The notes: generated by a model not told the origin, from the sequence alone. Counted from the first letter of the stretch, positions 25,501 through 38,400 are shown. The stretch is 64,000 bases of DNA from Lithospermum erythrorhizon (GCA_019722365.1 JADFUC010000168.1:62001-126000); one strand, 5' to 3'. Translations and numbers: made by a program.

Positions 25501-27179
25501 TAAATTCTTCAAAATAATAGTTTATTGACTCTTCTTCAATGAGGTCTCAATTAAATATTCAATTGTTCTTTCGCGTAAATGCTTTAGCAGAGATGGTCTA
25601 ACTGGTTATGCCAAATATTAAAAAATTCATGAATTCTCAAACTTCAGGTTTGACAAAAAATGTATTTTGATATGCGGACATGTTTGTTTGTTCGCCCCGG
25701 GTAACAATATATTAGTTATTCTAGAGCGCTGATTGGTTGCTACAACTTTTGATAAATATTAACTCTTACAGACCTTCGGTTGTTGTCTTGTATAATTGAA
25801 CAATTGATATATGTTTTAAGCTGTTTTAGATTCCTTTCAAACTTTTAGGATAATATGGTGCATCTTGAGACCCATATTTTTGAGGAACATAGATCGTTAT
25901 GCAGATCAGGCGTTCAGTCAATTTTCTGCGATATTGTAATAACGATCAACAACGTGTTATTAGAGTGAAAAATATTCTTATCTTTTGGAATGTCTATCAA
26001 AGACATATTTCTCCTTTAATCCATTGTTGTTGTCTATTGGAAATTGAAAATCGGCATGTAGGAGGTAAGTCCGCAGGGGAAAAATAGGTGAGCAACGAGG
26101 GCTAACTTCATCTCCATCGTTTCCTTAACGCTAAAATTAGCTTGTATATGTAATCCGTATGATTTAAGGCATTCGTTGTTCTTGGTATTATTTCTTTCAG
26201 TATTCAATTCAATTTTACACTACTCGTATGCCTACAGCAGCTCAGCATTTCATTTGTATGGTGCCACAGACCTATAATCGTCATGGTTAGTAATCAATCA
26301 ATAAAATACTATACATTTAATTGAATCTAAATTCTTTCAAAATTATATGAGTCTTTGGTCGTAATTTGACTTATCTTATTTAAATGTATTTCAAAAATAA
26401 TAGGGGCAATAATAGAAATTCTTACCTTGGAATGTTCGAGCTGGCTAATTTAGATGGTTTGTCGATTTAATTTAGATATACAAACTAGTGATAATCAAAA
26501 TCATTAATTGTGATTGTAATAGATTGCTAAATTCAGTGGTTTCTTCCAGAGACATATATACCATAATGAATAATGAATTACTGCATTCATTTTATTATAT
26601 ATAAGTGAGACTCAAATCAAATGAACAATAATCAAATATAATCATTAACAATCTTGAGATTTAAATTCCAAGTTTATATTCTCCATGATAACCTCCTGAG
26701 AGTCTGGTGGAAGCTGATGCTTAGATTACTAGTGATAACAAAATCTCTTTTGACTACGGCTGGATACATAACTGAAATGTTTATAATTTAGTTATTATAA
26801 AGGGTGAGATAAATATTCTTTGTAAATCTTTCTGAACTAATAATATATGCTGCGTGCATATCCTCTTAAATACAAAATAGATTTGATTAATAATTCACAA
26901 CTGACAGTAAATTCAATGATTAATAACCATAATATAACAAGTCTTCAGGACTTCAACGATTATATATATAAATATAATAAGTCTTCGAGACTTAGATGAT
27001 TGATACATGTCTTCTAGTCAAATATTCACATTTTATTTTGTTATATATTTATTACTTGGCAAATAAATTATCCATTTAAAACAACAATATATCTGAACTA
27101 TCAATCGTTATATTTATTATATATATTAATAACAATAAAAAATACACCTTTAATTTTGAAGTACCTTTATTACATTTGG

Positions 27180-27370
27180 AGGCTTGATCGGCGATAATGT
27201 GTTCATAAATATACTTGAGAACAATGTAAATAAACAGGGAATATTAAGCTAAGGAGAATATCTTTTATTCACTTGCATTTGTTGTGTAGGAATCTGTCTG
27301 ATAGGTTCAGCTTGTTTATGAGAACTTTAGCGTCTGATAATAAGGTAGCTGAGTAACGTGATAAATAAAA
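27180..27370 (-). repeat. Right (5') LTR remnant of the 22-27 kb Copia element
   Basis: Counterpart of 22380-22565. Blocks keep the same order, with small indels. Confidence 0.4.
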
Positions 27371-27375
27371 TTGCT

Positions 27376-28179
27376 CCTGATGCTGGCACCGTGAGTTGTT
27401 ATTCTTAATTAAGCAAGGCAGCTAGTTGACAATCATTAATCGTATATATTAACAAAAGGGTAGATAATTCACCTATTTTTTGGGTGGGGTTGGACTTTGG
27501 AGGGTGGGATGAAATATATAGAAAAGAATAATCTATGGATCTAATCAAGTCGATAATTTTCTTGACAAATAGAGATGGATCATGAATTACACTTGACATG
27601 GGAGTTGGAATCACTACAACTTCAGATAGCTTGTAAATTTGCAATCATTTAGTTCAACACATGTGTGTTGAAAACTGAAACTCTCACAAACAAACATACA
27701 TGATCTTGAACATAGGTAAGCAATGTTCCTGCTGCTGTTCCTGTGACTTTACTGTTGCCAGTGTTCAAGGATGACAAGCGAAAATGTCACCATGAGTAAA
27801 GATGGAAAAAATTTCCAATAGATCATTAAAATAATTTAAACTGACTTGTTTAATACATAACTGGTATTCACAAAACTATCATCAAAGGTATGAACTTGCT
27901 CTTACGTTCTTCTTTGGTGTCATTCTAGTGTTCGAGTGCCTTTTTTTGTTCCAAGCAGTCTGATATCATTGTTTGAAGTGGTCGATGCTTCAAAAGCCTG
28001 GTTCTTATAGCAGCATTGGCGAATGAAGTAATTTGTCTGAATTTTCTTCTGTTAGTGACCAAAGGGTCCATCCATGGTCCCCTTATAAAACTCAGATGCT
28101 GCTGAATCAATACAATCAGGTTTAGCTGGAGACGCCCCCCAAGTTCACCTGGATCTCCACGGCTTATCTTAACAGAATG
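27376..28179. other. Intergenic DNA beyond the CIP7-like gene
   Basis: I see no supportable gene. Minus-strand text at about 28085-28155 can be read as a weak continuation of the decayed CIP7-like C-terminal region (a PGEL-like word, then ASPAKPD), but it is too short to rely on. The 61-codon minus-strand frame at 27925-28110 has no recognised domain. Confidence 0.3.
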
Positions 28180-28500
28180 TAATTGACGTGACTACTTCAT
28201 AACAGAAAGTACTTCATTTGTGCTTTTGCTGCTGCACAAATTTTCTTTCTTTAGAATGGTTCTACAAACTCGAAGCTCAAGGGTAGCTTTTCATCTCAGA
28301 AGAGTTGGGAACATAATACAGATAGAAACTTGACTTTGTTACTGGTTGCCTTTCAAGTAACAAACAATATTAATTGGAAGCTTTGCTAACATTGAATTGA
28401 TGGTGTTGGGGTCTTTGGTGTGGATGGAAGAAAACTATTACCTTGCAAACACTTCCTACTAGTTGTGCTCCTAGCGATATCATCATCATCGAATAACTCT
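28180..28500 (-). pseudogene. Remnants of C-terminal exons of the CIP7-like gene
   Basis: Three minus-strand fragments in different frames resemble, in the right order, the C-terminal part of longer family members. At 28386-28495 a short open stretch reads FDDDDIARST ... STPKTPTPS, like the acidic patch followed by a STPRT segment. At 28287-28312 it reads VPNSSEMK, like VPNFSDLRK. At 28195-28233 it reads SKSTNEVLSVMK, like SKSTxEE..xVKE. Stops and frame changes separate them. The comparison is from memory of the family, so the fragments are suggestive rather than proven. Confidence 0.4.
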
Positions 28501-28658
28501 CACCAAAAAATTGTATTACCTAGTAAAATGTCTAAATCTTACTAGTTGTCCAATATCAAAATGCTCCTACCAAAAAGAACAAATAACGAAAAAGTTCCAA
28601 CCAGAATCTAGTGAAATCAATTTCTAGTAGTTGATTAATATGAATGATAACTAAGATT

Positions 28659-31600
28659 CTACCTGCTCCTCCCCAATACATGAGGAACCCACAAATGTTC
28701 CAAGTTTCTCTGCATGTTAACGTAGTTCACAATTGTAATCTGTTGTTGAACATGATTGGCTGTTTCAGCCATACTGCATTCAAAACTATCCTGCATAGAC
28801 TTGAACTTTGCTTCCTTCTCTTCTCTCCTAGAGCTCCACTCATCCCTAAGTTTCTTGTTCCTTCTCTGCAAATATGTATCATAATATTTTCCCCTTGAAC
28901 TCTCGGAAAAACTGAATTCGGAAAAATGGTTGCTTGCAGCATCTCCATGATTCTCAAGTAATTCTGTCATGGGACCACGACTGAAGTTGCCTATAGAGCT
29001 AAAATCTTTGGCAGGCTCAACCGATATATAGTTGTATGAGAATTGAACAGGAGCAGCATCAATAACGGATGTTTGATGAGAAGAATTAGCTGCTGGTTCA
29101 CTTGAAAATCCTGCGACCCAGCTTCTCCTATTGGAGCTAGATTCTCCAGGAACTCGCAGTTTATGCTCTGCAAACAGCTTTTCAAGCTCATTGGCCTTCA
29201 TATTCAGTTTATCATTGAGTTCAAGATTTTCTTTAGACTTCACCCTTTGAATTTGAGATGCAGGTGGTGTTGAATAAGAATCGTGGCAATCAGAAGTCGT
29301 TGACACATTTTCACAAGAGAAAATGAATGTACTTTTACCATAAGAAGAATCGTTCTCAGAGCTGTTACCTATGATTCCTTTTACCTGTTCATGATCAGAC
29401 AGTACTCTCTCAACATTTATCTTCAATGCAGCAGTATTAACATCGGATTTAAACTGCACCTCTGAGCTTGTTTGGTCCTTGTCATGCTCTTCCCAATTAA
29501 AATCTAACTTTACCTTTGGATACCACTGGTTCTGATTTTTCTGGTCACCATACTCAACTGGGCTTGAATTAGCAGCCAACTGTGTACCCACAGAAGCATC
29601 TGTGAGCTTGCTGGTTGAAAATGTAGAAGGCTTCAACCCCGATATCTCTTCTCCACTTCCTGTAATTCTAACCAGTGACTGCATCTCCACCTGATCTCTC
29701 GAATGACTGGCTGAGTCACCTAAACTCAATCCCTCAGTTGTAGATGAACGGGTGCAGATTAAGCTCCCAGTATCTGTTTTATCACCAACCAAAACTCTAC
29801 TTGTGTCACTGACACAACTCCATCTCCTTGGCACTGCCTTATCTTGAGATGAATGTCTTCGGCTTGGGGCTGATTTTTCAATAACCGGTTTTCCTCCTCT
29901 CCCAGAATCATCCTTCTTGATTTCGGAACGCTTTATACGATCCTGCATTCTGGGCCGCCTCACGTGCTGACTGCTTGGAACTGAATTGACTCTATCAGAC
30001 AACCTCCTTTCTTTTATATCTTTGTTGACAACAGGTTTAATGTTTTTGAAGATATCTTCTTTCTCAACACCAGATCCTCTGCTAAAGCATACTTGGGAGG
30101 AAATGGAGGAATTCTTTCCCTTCTGAATAATGGGTTGGGTTGTTTCCTCCAAGTGGCGATAAGTCACAACGTGGCTACCAGGCTGTTTCTTTGACCCTGC
30201 GTAAAGATTTGTTTTGGTGGTAGGATCTACATCAATGGATATTTCTGACTCGTTAGAGGAAAGAAAGGTGTGTCTGTTTGACCCATATTTCCACTTGTCG
30301 GTCAGGTCCACTCGTCGGTTACAAAATGATAAGAATTTATGGCAGGCTTCACTGCCAAACAAATAGAACTAATAATCAAACTTCATGTGATTTTTGTTGG
30401 TTAACAAAAGAAATATTGCAGTATGCTCTTACTGAAGAAAATACTTAATCAACACAACAACTGTCATATGAACCACTCTTTGGTTTCGACATTTTTAGCT
30501 CGGTGAGGTTGAGGCTCACATCTTTCGAAGTATAACTATGTCAAAACTCAAAACTGGTTCTCATTCTGACGAGTTATTATTTCCTAGTTATTATTGGACA
30601 AAAATTTCTATCAGGCATAAACATAGAAGAAAATGCATGGAAATTGATTATAAGCATGAATTAAGAGACTGAGATTCGTACTTTAAACGATGGGCACTAA
30701 ACTGGTCAGCAAACATTTGAAGTTCTGTAACAGTTACTAGGTCAAAACCAGCAGATGCAGCATGAGAAAAGGCTGCTGACAAGTCTTGCCTAACGGCAGA
30801 GAGCCGCAAATCAATGGCTCTAAGTAATTCCTTCCTGGATTTATTAGAAAAATAGATAATTGACAAATCAATCAACAGTTACAAGAGACAGAAAAGCTTT
30901 CGCAGTGGTTTATAATTCGTTCAAGCATTTTAAACCTCAACGGTGAAACTGATGAGTATATTTGTAGAGAAAAAAAAAAAACAATTACTTACTATAAATA
31001 TTCTCCATAATTTATTACTCCGTATGATATTAAGTTATGACCAACTGAACTTATTCTTGTAGTTACTAACACCCATCTCAGGCCATATCATTTTATTAAT
31101 TTAGTACCTCCATTATGTCTTGTAGTTACTAACACCCATCTCAGGCCATATCATTTTATTAATTTAGTACTCCGTATGTCATACCATGTGTCTTTGCATA
31201 TTTTCAGAACTTGAAGTTGGAAAATAAACATGAAAAGTATAACGAAATTCAGCTTGGGTCAACTCGGAAACAGCCTCCCTGTTATCACAGGGGTAAGCCT
31301 GCGTATCCCCTTTACCCCGCTTACCAGTCAGGAACATGCAAAAAAAGCGTACATTAGGCTTAGGAACATCAGGAAACTAAACAAAGCTACCAGAAAGGAC
31401 ATATCTTCGAGTAAATACATCAATTTTGTTCTTCCTGCATATGAACACTTAAATTTTATATATGATTATATGCTAGGGAGAGGGGGAGCGAGAGAAGGAG
31501 GAGACAGAGAATAGAACTATTACTTTGTTTCGTCTGCTTTTGCTCTGGCTCCAGAGTTACTCCCACCTAAAGTAAATTACAGATCCAGCAAGTGTAAGGA

Positions 31601-33477
31601 ACCAAAGGGGGAAAAGTTGTGCGATTACACAAACAAGAATATGTATATTTCACACTTAGATCATGTTATCCTCGATCCTTTATGACTTCATGAAGCATCT
31701 TAGACCGATGCCTCCAATGGAAGCATTATTCCTCAAAACGGGAACCAGAAACATTCTTTTCTCCTTAATTTAACAATTGAGTAAGAATATATCGTGCAAC
31801 TAAGGTCACTTCGGTCACTTAACTGAAAAAAAGACTTAATTATACAGAAGCTTAGGTCTTGTGTTCTTCGAATGTGGTATAGTGACTTTAAATACATAAA
31901 TACAAACTTTTTTCACTACATGCTTCTTTCACCATTATATGTATCCTTTACTTGCAACCAAGTGTACCAATGTATGTACATATATAAAACAAAATGATTA
32001 GATGCGTCCTTGTCTCGAGACCCAAAAGATTACGTCTGTCATAGCTTAACATGTTACAGCCCAATAAAGCCTTAGACGTGGCAAGCTTTCGCCACATGGA
32101 ACAAAAAAGCTGTTTTAACAGCTCATCTTTCTTCACATGCAACAAAAAGATTTTCATTTGTGCAACTGATGTAAAATCTAGAACCCAAATTATCCTACTC
32201 TTTCCATTTTAGATGCAAAAAGAATTTTAAGTTTAGATAACCAACAATATTCAAGCATAACTTGTGCACAAGCATAGTTTTCTTATATGGACACATTGCT
32301 GAAATATAAGTCAAGTAGGACTGTTCCACACTACATAATGAACAAGGCAATGTGAACAAGGCGACAAACAGGAAGCATACCTGTGCCAGGTAAATGATCA
32401 CTTGCTCCCTGAAATTATAAGTTAGTAGAATTTAGGGAGGACTTCATTGTCTATGATATTGAGAGAATAATTCTAATTGCAGTAGAAGCAACTACCTGAG
32501 AATAAATTTTTTGTGCTGCTTCTAGTTGAGACATCTCAGAATCAAGTGTGTTTACAAATTCTAAAATCTCTGGTGTACTGACAAACCGCACAAACCTGGA
32601 AGAAAGTATCACTTTTCAATTAAGTTCATCATAAGAATTGCCAATTCCCTTACATTCACCTCTGTAGTCAATAGAGTATTATATCTCCATGGTGCCGTCT
32701 AACACCATAGCCTATTGATAAAACAAGATAGAGCGTAGCACATACCACAATATTTGTGGTTTAACAATATTCAATGTCATCTGATTAAAATTCGATAGAG
32801 TGATTTTTTGTAATGTTCTTAAGGGAAGGGAGTAAGGTCCAACGGCAACCCAAAAAACTTAAGGCTAATTTAGTAGATTGATGGTGAACAAAAATTTAAG
32901 GTGTGTTCATCTGGGGACAATGCTCAAAGTTGTCAAGTTCTTGTCGAAAGAAGAGAAGGATCATAAAGATGAAGATGGGATAAGGTTTAAGTTATGGACT
33001 ATATGATTACCAATGTTAACTCAGTTTTTTTTGTATTTTCTTCATGGAAAATTATGAGAACTTGATTTATTCTTCATCCATTAGTTGATGCTATTGTGCT
33101 ATTTTGGCAGCTTGCACATGTAACAACTATAATGTGAAAATTGGCGTACCTCTCTAGTGTGCCCTTTGTGAACCATGCTTTGGAATTTCTGCATCTTTCA
33201 ACTTTAAGCTTTATAGCTTGAACAGACAATGCAATTTGTTCTTCAGCAGCCTTCAAGTGAGTCACAAATGGCATGACAAATCCAGAAGCCAATTTATCAG
33301 TTTTCCCTTTACCAAAGACAAATAGGTCGCATCTGTTCAGAGGCAATTGCCATGTTAGCAGAGTAAACAATCATCATTAATAAGAGAATATCTGTTATAA
33401 CATCTATACTATTTTCACCTAGAGCGCCTTGGTGATAGCTGAAAAACAGCGTGATCTAGAAGCGTATCAGACTTCAT
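28659..33477 (-). CDS. CIP7-like / 'GPI-anchored adhesin-like' plant protein, 3' end frameshifted
   Basis: Exons on the minus strand are 33477-33419, 33332-33150, 32595-32496, 32408-32381, 31566-31524, 30834-30682 and 30351-28659. All borders are GT..AG and the join gives 752 codons in frame. The N-terminal part (residues 1-203) has the family order: [79 protein letters not shown], then [11 protein letters not shown]. The middle is a long serine-rich, low-complexity stretch with basic patches. [15 protein letters not shown] lies near residue 580, and a charged helix ([13 protein letters not shown] ... [13 protein letters not shown]) near 675-715. Relatives include the Arabidopsis COP1-interacting protein CIP7 and are usually over 1000 residues. 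The biochemical role is unknown, and despite the alternative family name I see no signal peptide. The last 30 or so residues are probably frameshifted. Confidence 0.8.
31056..31181 (+). repeat. 63-bp tandem duplication in an intron
   Basis: CTTGTAGTTACTAACACCCA ... TAATTTAGTAC occurs at 31056 and at 31119, almost identically. It lies in the intron between exons 5 and 6 of the CIP7-like gene. The second copy ends in TACTCCGTAT, a word seen elsewhere in the window (31017). Confidence 0.9.
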
Positions 33478-34671
33478 TCTCTAAGTCGACTAGATTTCCG
33501 CACCTCCTCCTTGATTTTATAATTCATATAAATCCTTTCAACCTAGCTAATATTTTAAGCAAACTCCAGTCTCATTTCCAACTTGGCATTCCAAACCAGC
33601 CTTCACTTTTCGTAAGCAATGGAAAAAAAGCTGATTCACCCCAAAAAACACAATTTCTTAGGACATCAACAACAAACAACCAATAATACCATTCCCTTAA
33701 TGAACAATACATTAGCTAATTTACTACTACAATGTACATTGTAAATGATTTATGGCATATAATAAATATGTGCTCAATCCATAATTATATCAAAAAAGAT
33801 AGAAGTGTTTTATGAGAAAAAGTTATATCTGATACACAAACTGGATGAAGGGCCTATCCTACATTGATTACACTAAAATGGTACCAAGTGATTTAAAAGA
33901 TTTTGGCTACTCCAACCAATTGATTTCATGATAAAACCCATTATTCTTAACAGCACGAAACGACTAATTATATTTAAAATGTTTTCCAAACAAATTGTAA
34001 TCATGACACACAATGCAAACATAAACAACAAAAACGCCAATACCAACAACAACAAAAGCAAAAAAAGTTGAATCATAATAAAGATCATGGGCATTGATAT
34101 TTTATACATAAAATAAAAAAGATGACATTTTTATAATAATAAAGATCATGGGCATTGATATTTTATACAAAAATAAAAAATATTACATTTTTATCATAAT
34201 AAAGATCATGGGCATTGATATTTGATACTAACATTTAGAATATCAATGTGGAGGTACATATACCATCAAATTTAGGCTCATGTAAAAAACCCCATTTCCA
34301 TTTATTGTCCCATTCTTTCTTTTTCAATCATTTTTGCTAGCTTAAAAAATATCCTTCACCAAGTATGATATTTTCAAAGGTTTATGTTTTATTATTTCAA
34401 GAAAATGATCATTTAGCTTCTCTCTCTGTATCTATGCATAAATTTATATATATACAGAGAGAAAGAGGGATTTTGAGGAGTGGAGGGGTTGTAGAATTGA
34501 TAAGTTTTTGACTGTTTCAAATATAAATAAATGTTTTTAAATTTGGTTTTTTTATTTATTTATTATGCAGGCTGCTACAAGAATTGAAGGATGAAATGAA
34601 AGAAGAGAAATGAGATAATTTGCATTTGAGTCCCTGTGAAAGGGAAGGAGTTTTGTAATTTCTTATTATTA
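33478..34671 (-). promoter_or_regulatory. Upstream region of the CIP7-like gene
   Basis: This is the 5' side of the minus-strand gene. Read on the minus strand, about 34575-34640 is pyrimidine-rich (CATTTCTCTTCTTTCATTTC), as in plant 5' leaders. The TATA-like run near 34445 lies downstream of that leader, so the promoter cannot be placed firmly. The region also holds a tandem repeat (34077-34226) and an inverted repeat near 34421-34475 (CTCTCTGTAT ... ATACAGAGAG). Confidence 0.3.
34077..34226 (+). repeat. Tandem repeat, about 61-bp period, 2.5 copies
   Basis: ATAAAGATCATGGGCATTGA starts at 34077, 34138 and 34199, each followed by TATTT.ATAC and (in the first two) an A-rich tail with ACATTTTTAT. 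Confidence 0.9.
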
Positions 34672-35260
34672 GGGGTGCAGTTTTTGCGCGGATCGATTGA
34701 GTTCGGTTTTATTTAAAATTAAGTGAAGGCTTATTTAAATCGGTTTTACCGAGCCCGAAATCCCAGAATTAGTTCGGTTCAGAATCAAGTTTTTTTCTTC
34801 CCATAGGTTTCAATCGGTTCGATTCGGTTCGATTAAGTTTCGGTTTTGAGATAATTTTGAAGCGTATTCTCTTGAAGCTGAGAATTAAGTAATAGACTAG
34901 ATCTAATCCATGTCATTTTCAATAGACTTATTTTAAGATAATTATGCAATGCATGCGTGATGATACTGATCTATTTCTTTTTACATATAATACATTCCAC
35001 TATATTATTAGTTTTAGAAGATTTATATATATGTTATTCCGTTATACCAATAATAAACAAAGTTAAATATAATTTCTTTCTTAAAATGTGCGCATGCAAA
35101 ATACTACGAATCTTGAAAAGTATAATAAATGAAAATTGAGAAATTTACATAAAATTTAGAAGTCGGTTCAGTTCGGTTCAGTTCAGTCTTGTTATTTCAA
35201 ATGCCGAACCTAAATTAGTTTGGTTTTCTCCGGCATTAAATTGTTATGTGCCACACATAT
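34672..35260. mobile_element. Possible hAT-like non-autonomous fragment
   Basis: It begins AGGGGTGCAGTTTTTGCGCG and is rich in GGTTCGATTCGGTTCG and CAGTTCGGTTCAG words near both ends, a composition common in plant hAT-derived repeats. A matching right terminus and target duplication were not found, so the borders are guesses. Confidence 0.3.
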
Positions 35261-36789
35261 AACAATATTATTGGAGTATTTTTTTTATCATTTTACTTGT
35301 TTACTTACTAGTTGTTAAAGTTTGACTAAATAAAAGAATTAGTAGATTCAACCCCCCCTCCTGCTTGAAAGCTAGTTTTCTTTGCCATTAGGACACACGT
35401 GATGTGTTTAGTTGTGGCTCAACTTTCTTATTGCCTATTTGTTTCACTTAATATTTTTAAAAATAATTTTTATTTTGTAATTACATTTATAAATATTTTT
35501 TAGTTGTTTACCTTATAATTATATTTAAGTCTTCATTTGTTATATATATGATTATAATAAATAATTTTTTTAACCTGTAAATTATTTTTACTGTATTATT
35601 ATTTGAACAATCTAGTTAATTTTAATATGACTAAATACTTAAACTGAACCTTAGAAGTTCATTTATATTTCTAAATTGTAGAACGATATTCTTTCAATAT
35701 ATCTTTATATTAAATTAATTGTTAGGGCGAGTGACAATCAAAGTCTCTATCATTTAACATATTTTCATTTTACGTCACCCTAATTTTTAAATCGACATAT
35801 TTCTGAAATTACAGTTTTATAACAACCCAAATATACTACTTTGTCAAAATATGTAACTAAAAATTTAATACCTTAATCATATATAATAAATGATAATAAT
35901 AAGTTATAAAATTATTTATTATAATCATATATAATGGATGAAGACTTAAATATATAATTATAAGTTAAAAATTAAAAAAAAGAACTGAAAATATTTGTAA
36001 CCTTTAATTTGAAATAAAAATCGTTTGCAAAGATTAAGTGAAATACCGATGCATTAAGATGGCGGGCCCCCAAAACTAATCTGGTTGTATTGTCTAGTGT
36101 GCTTGAAAACTAACAGCAGGTGAGGTTGTCTATACCTTAGGGTAAACATAGGGATCAATCCGGCAATTAGTTTTATAGATATTCCAAATAAAATATAATT
36201 ACATACTATGTTCGGTTCGGTTTACACTAAAACCGAAATCGATTATTTTTTGTCGATTTTGATTTATTTTTTACCATTTCGGTTCGGTCTCATATTTATT
36301 TAAACCAAATCGGTAAAATATTTGTTGATTCGATCGGTTTTTGGTTAGACGAACAGAAATAACATATCCTAGTTGCAGATGCATATGTCAATACTAGAAA
36401 ACACATCAAATGGGGCCTAATACCCGGCCTGATATGGAACACCCGAGTTGCATCGAGCGAGGCGACATAAAGCATTACTAAATCCGGACGACCTGGCCGA
36501 CTTGTAATATAAAACACTTTGACATGTTTTAAGTTGGAGTATTCTGACACTAAACCCACACCAAATATATTCCACTTATCGTCCTAAGTTCGAATTATTT
36601 AACGACGCAACAGAACAACGTAGTAATTTAATTTATTTTATACCAACACTATAAGTAATTTATTTCATTTTATATTTATTTAAAAAACAGACACAAAACC
36701 GACACTATATGTAGTTTAATTTATATTTATACCGACACTATTAGTCATTTAATTTAATTTAGATTTATTTAAAAATCGACAATATAATT
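35261..36789. other. AT-rich intergenic DNA
   Basis: No gene recognised. About 36200-36340 carries more CGGTTCGGT-type words, perhaps another hAT-like fragment. About 36600-36780 has loosely repeated TTTAATTTATATTTAT runs. Confidence 0.35.
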
Positions 36790-36952
36790 AATTTAATTAT
36801 AAATTGAGAACCTGACTAGTAATTACAATAACTATAGTCGAGCGTTACGTTTATGTAATCACATTTAATTAACCTAGTAAATGAATTGTTAAACAATTAT
36901 GCGAAGCGGACATAATTAGCTAGAAACCAATAACTATTGATTTCCAATAGCT
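36790..36952 (-). repeat. Fragment of a Copia 3' LTR
   Basis: The terminal part of the same LTR family ends ATTGATTTCCAATA at about 36952. Words AATCACATTTAATTAACC and GTAAATGAATTG match the same positions in the LTRs at 55440 and 63170. The adjoining GCTCCAGCTTTCCATTGGG, read on the minus strand, is purine-rich like a polypurine tract. Confidence 0.6.
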
Positions 36953-38400
36953 CCAGCTTTCCATTGGGCGATTACTTTACAATTCGTTTATCTACGCAAT
37001 CTCACAGTCATAGGCGAGCCGTAAGAAGTGTGTCATGAAACATCCACGACTTTCTTTACTCGATTTATGAATCATCTTGATAAAAGCGACAATGTAGGGT
37101 GCGTACAATCGATCATGACTCTCCGAAGGCCCTCTGATCCCAGCTTGTATATCAGGGATGGACAAATTCTGTAATATATCAGCATCTCTTGCTATTTATG
37201 TCACCTAACATATGCCGTTATGATCTACTTAAAGGCGGGCGTTTGACATAGTCGAAACCCTGTAACTCATATAACAGATAGTTGCTCTGCCTTGGCGTCT
37301 AAGAATGCGGCTAAACTTGATAGTTACAGCAAAATTCATAGAGCACAAATATACATATCTTGTATGATTTTTACGGTCAAACCGGCTCCTCGGTGCTCTG
37401 GCCCGATAGGCCATAAGATTGATTAGACTTCTGGCTCGTGATCCAAGAAAATTGATCATCAATGTCATTATCTTTGAGGTAAATCAAATGCTTGTTGCCC
37501 ACGAAAACCATCGACATGTAACGAGGAAAAATGGCTATCTTGCATTTCTAAGGCTTGAAGAGGTTCTCTTTATGTCAATGCTCATAGGTTGTCTTTCTAG
37601 AAGCTACGTACTTGGCTGATGATGTTTATTTCAACCATACGTAGATAATAAATGACTATATGAATGATTAAGACTCCGTATAATGTAGTTGTGATGATTG
37701 TAAGACAAAATTACCTTGTTCAATCGGTGCTTAACTTGTTTCGAAAGTAAATGAACTAACTTCCATCGTTCGATTTCTTGTTCGATCTCGTGAAATCAAA
37801 CTTTGATTCGATCACGGAAAGAAATATCAACTCCTAGATGCTCGACTTCGGTCCTGAAGTGAATCGGCTACACTTTCATGAAACTCTTGGGTCCTTTAGG
37901 ACAAGCAAAACCCGAGAAGGAAATGATTGCAATCACGTCCTTGGCAAAAAGCTACTTCAAGTAGTCTGCATATCCATCTCTTCGGGTCTACCGACCATGG
38001 AATCGAGATGGCTAAGATTAAGTAATATAGTCGTATATGGTTGTGGGCAAAATGGAGTTTAAGCCTTTTTCCATGCTTGCCTTGAAATTGTGAATATTAC
38101 CATACGGGTTGAGTTTTCTTCTCGGAAATACCCACTTACGCTCGGTGGTCGAACCCGCTAGTTAAGTATAACAAAGACAAAGCGTAACGACCCGCCTCAA
38201 TTAAATGCGCCCTCGAGTTAGAGTCGTTGCTCGACTGTATATCTGAGTCTGTCACGATGGTTATTTCAAAAATAACTTTGTTTGAAAATCGATAAAACGA
38301 TAGTTTGATAAAAAGTAAATAGTTCGCTCAAAATGTTTCCCTATAGAGTTTAACCGTGATGGCATCCACCTAATCAAATCAACGTACAGCTTACATGCGT
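36953..38400 (-). mobile_element. 3' part of a Copia pol region, fragment
   Basis: It is similar in order to 55538-57620 of the better preserved Copia element. Shared blocks include GTGTGTCATGAAACA, ACTTTCTTTACTCGA, CTTGTATATCAG and TGGCTAAGATTA. It therefore represents the end of pol and the 3' untranslated part of a minus-oriented element. No intact reading frame remains. Confidence 0.6.

Larger units (their letters stand above)
22330..27375 (-). mobile_element. Decayed Copia retrotransposon, about 5 kb
   Basis: Its ends carry related sequences in direct orientation. About 22380-22565 and about 27180-27370 share AATATCTTTT, ATTTGTTGTGTAG and ATAATAAGGT.GCT in the same order, consistent with LTRs. 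On the minus strand, about 24160-24290 resembles a broken Copia RNase H (DAG ... DPRNAQ-like words). About 22690-22830, read on the minus strand, shows the GTTTTTTCC...TTTTTATCCCC...AACATTG type of text that follows pol in many plant Copia elements, and variants recur near 23290 and 23385. No frame longer than about 105 codons survives. Confidence 0.5.

Noticed and set aside
22330..27375. Endogenous pararetrovirus
   Set aside because: The paired terminal repeats and the minus-strand RNase H and post-pol text fit a Copia retrotransposon. No movement-protein or coat-protein motif is seen.
33429..33686. 85-codon plus-strand frame
   Set aside because: It overlaps exon 1 of the CIP7-like gene on the other strand and has no domain.
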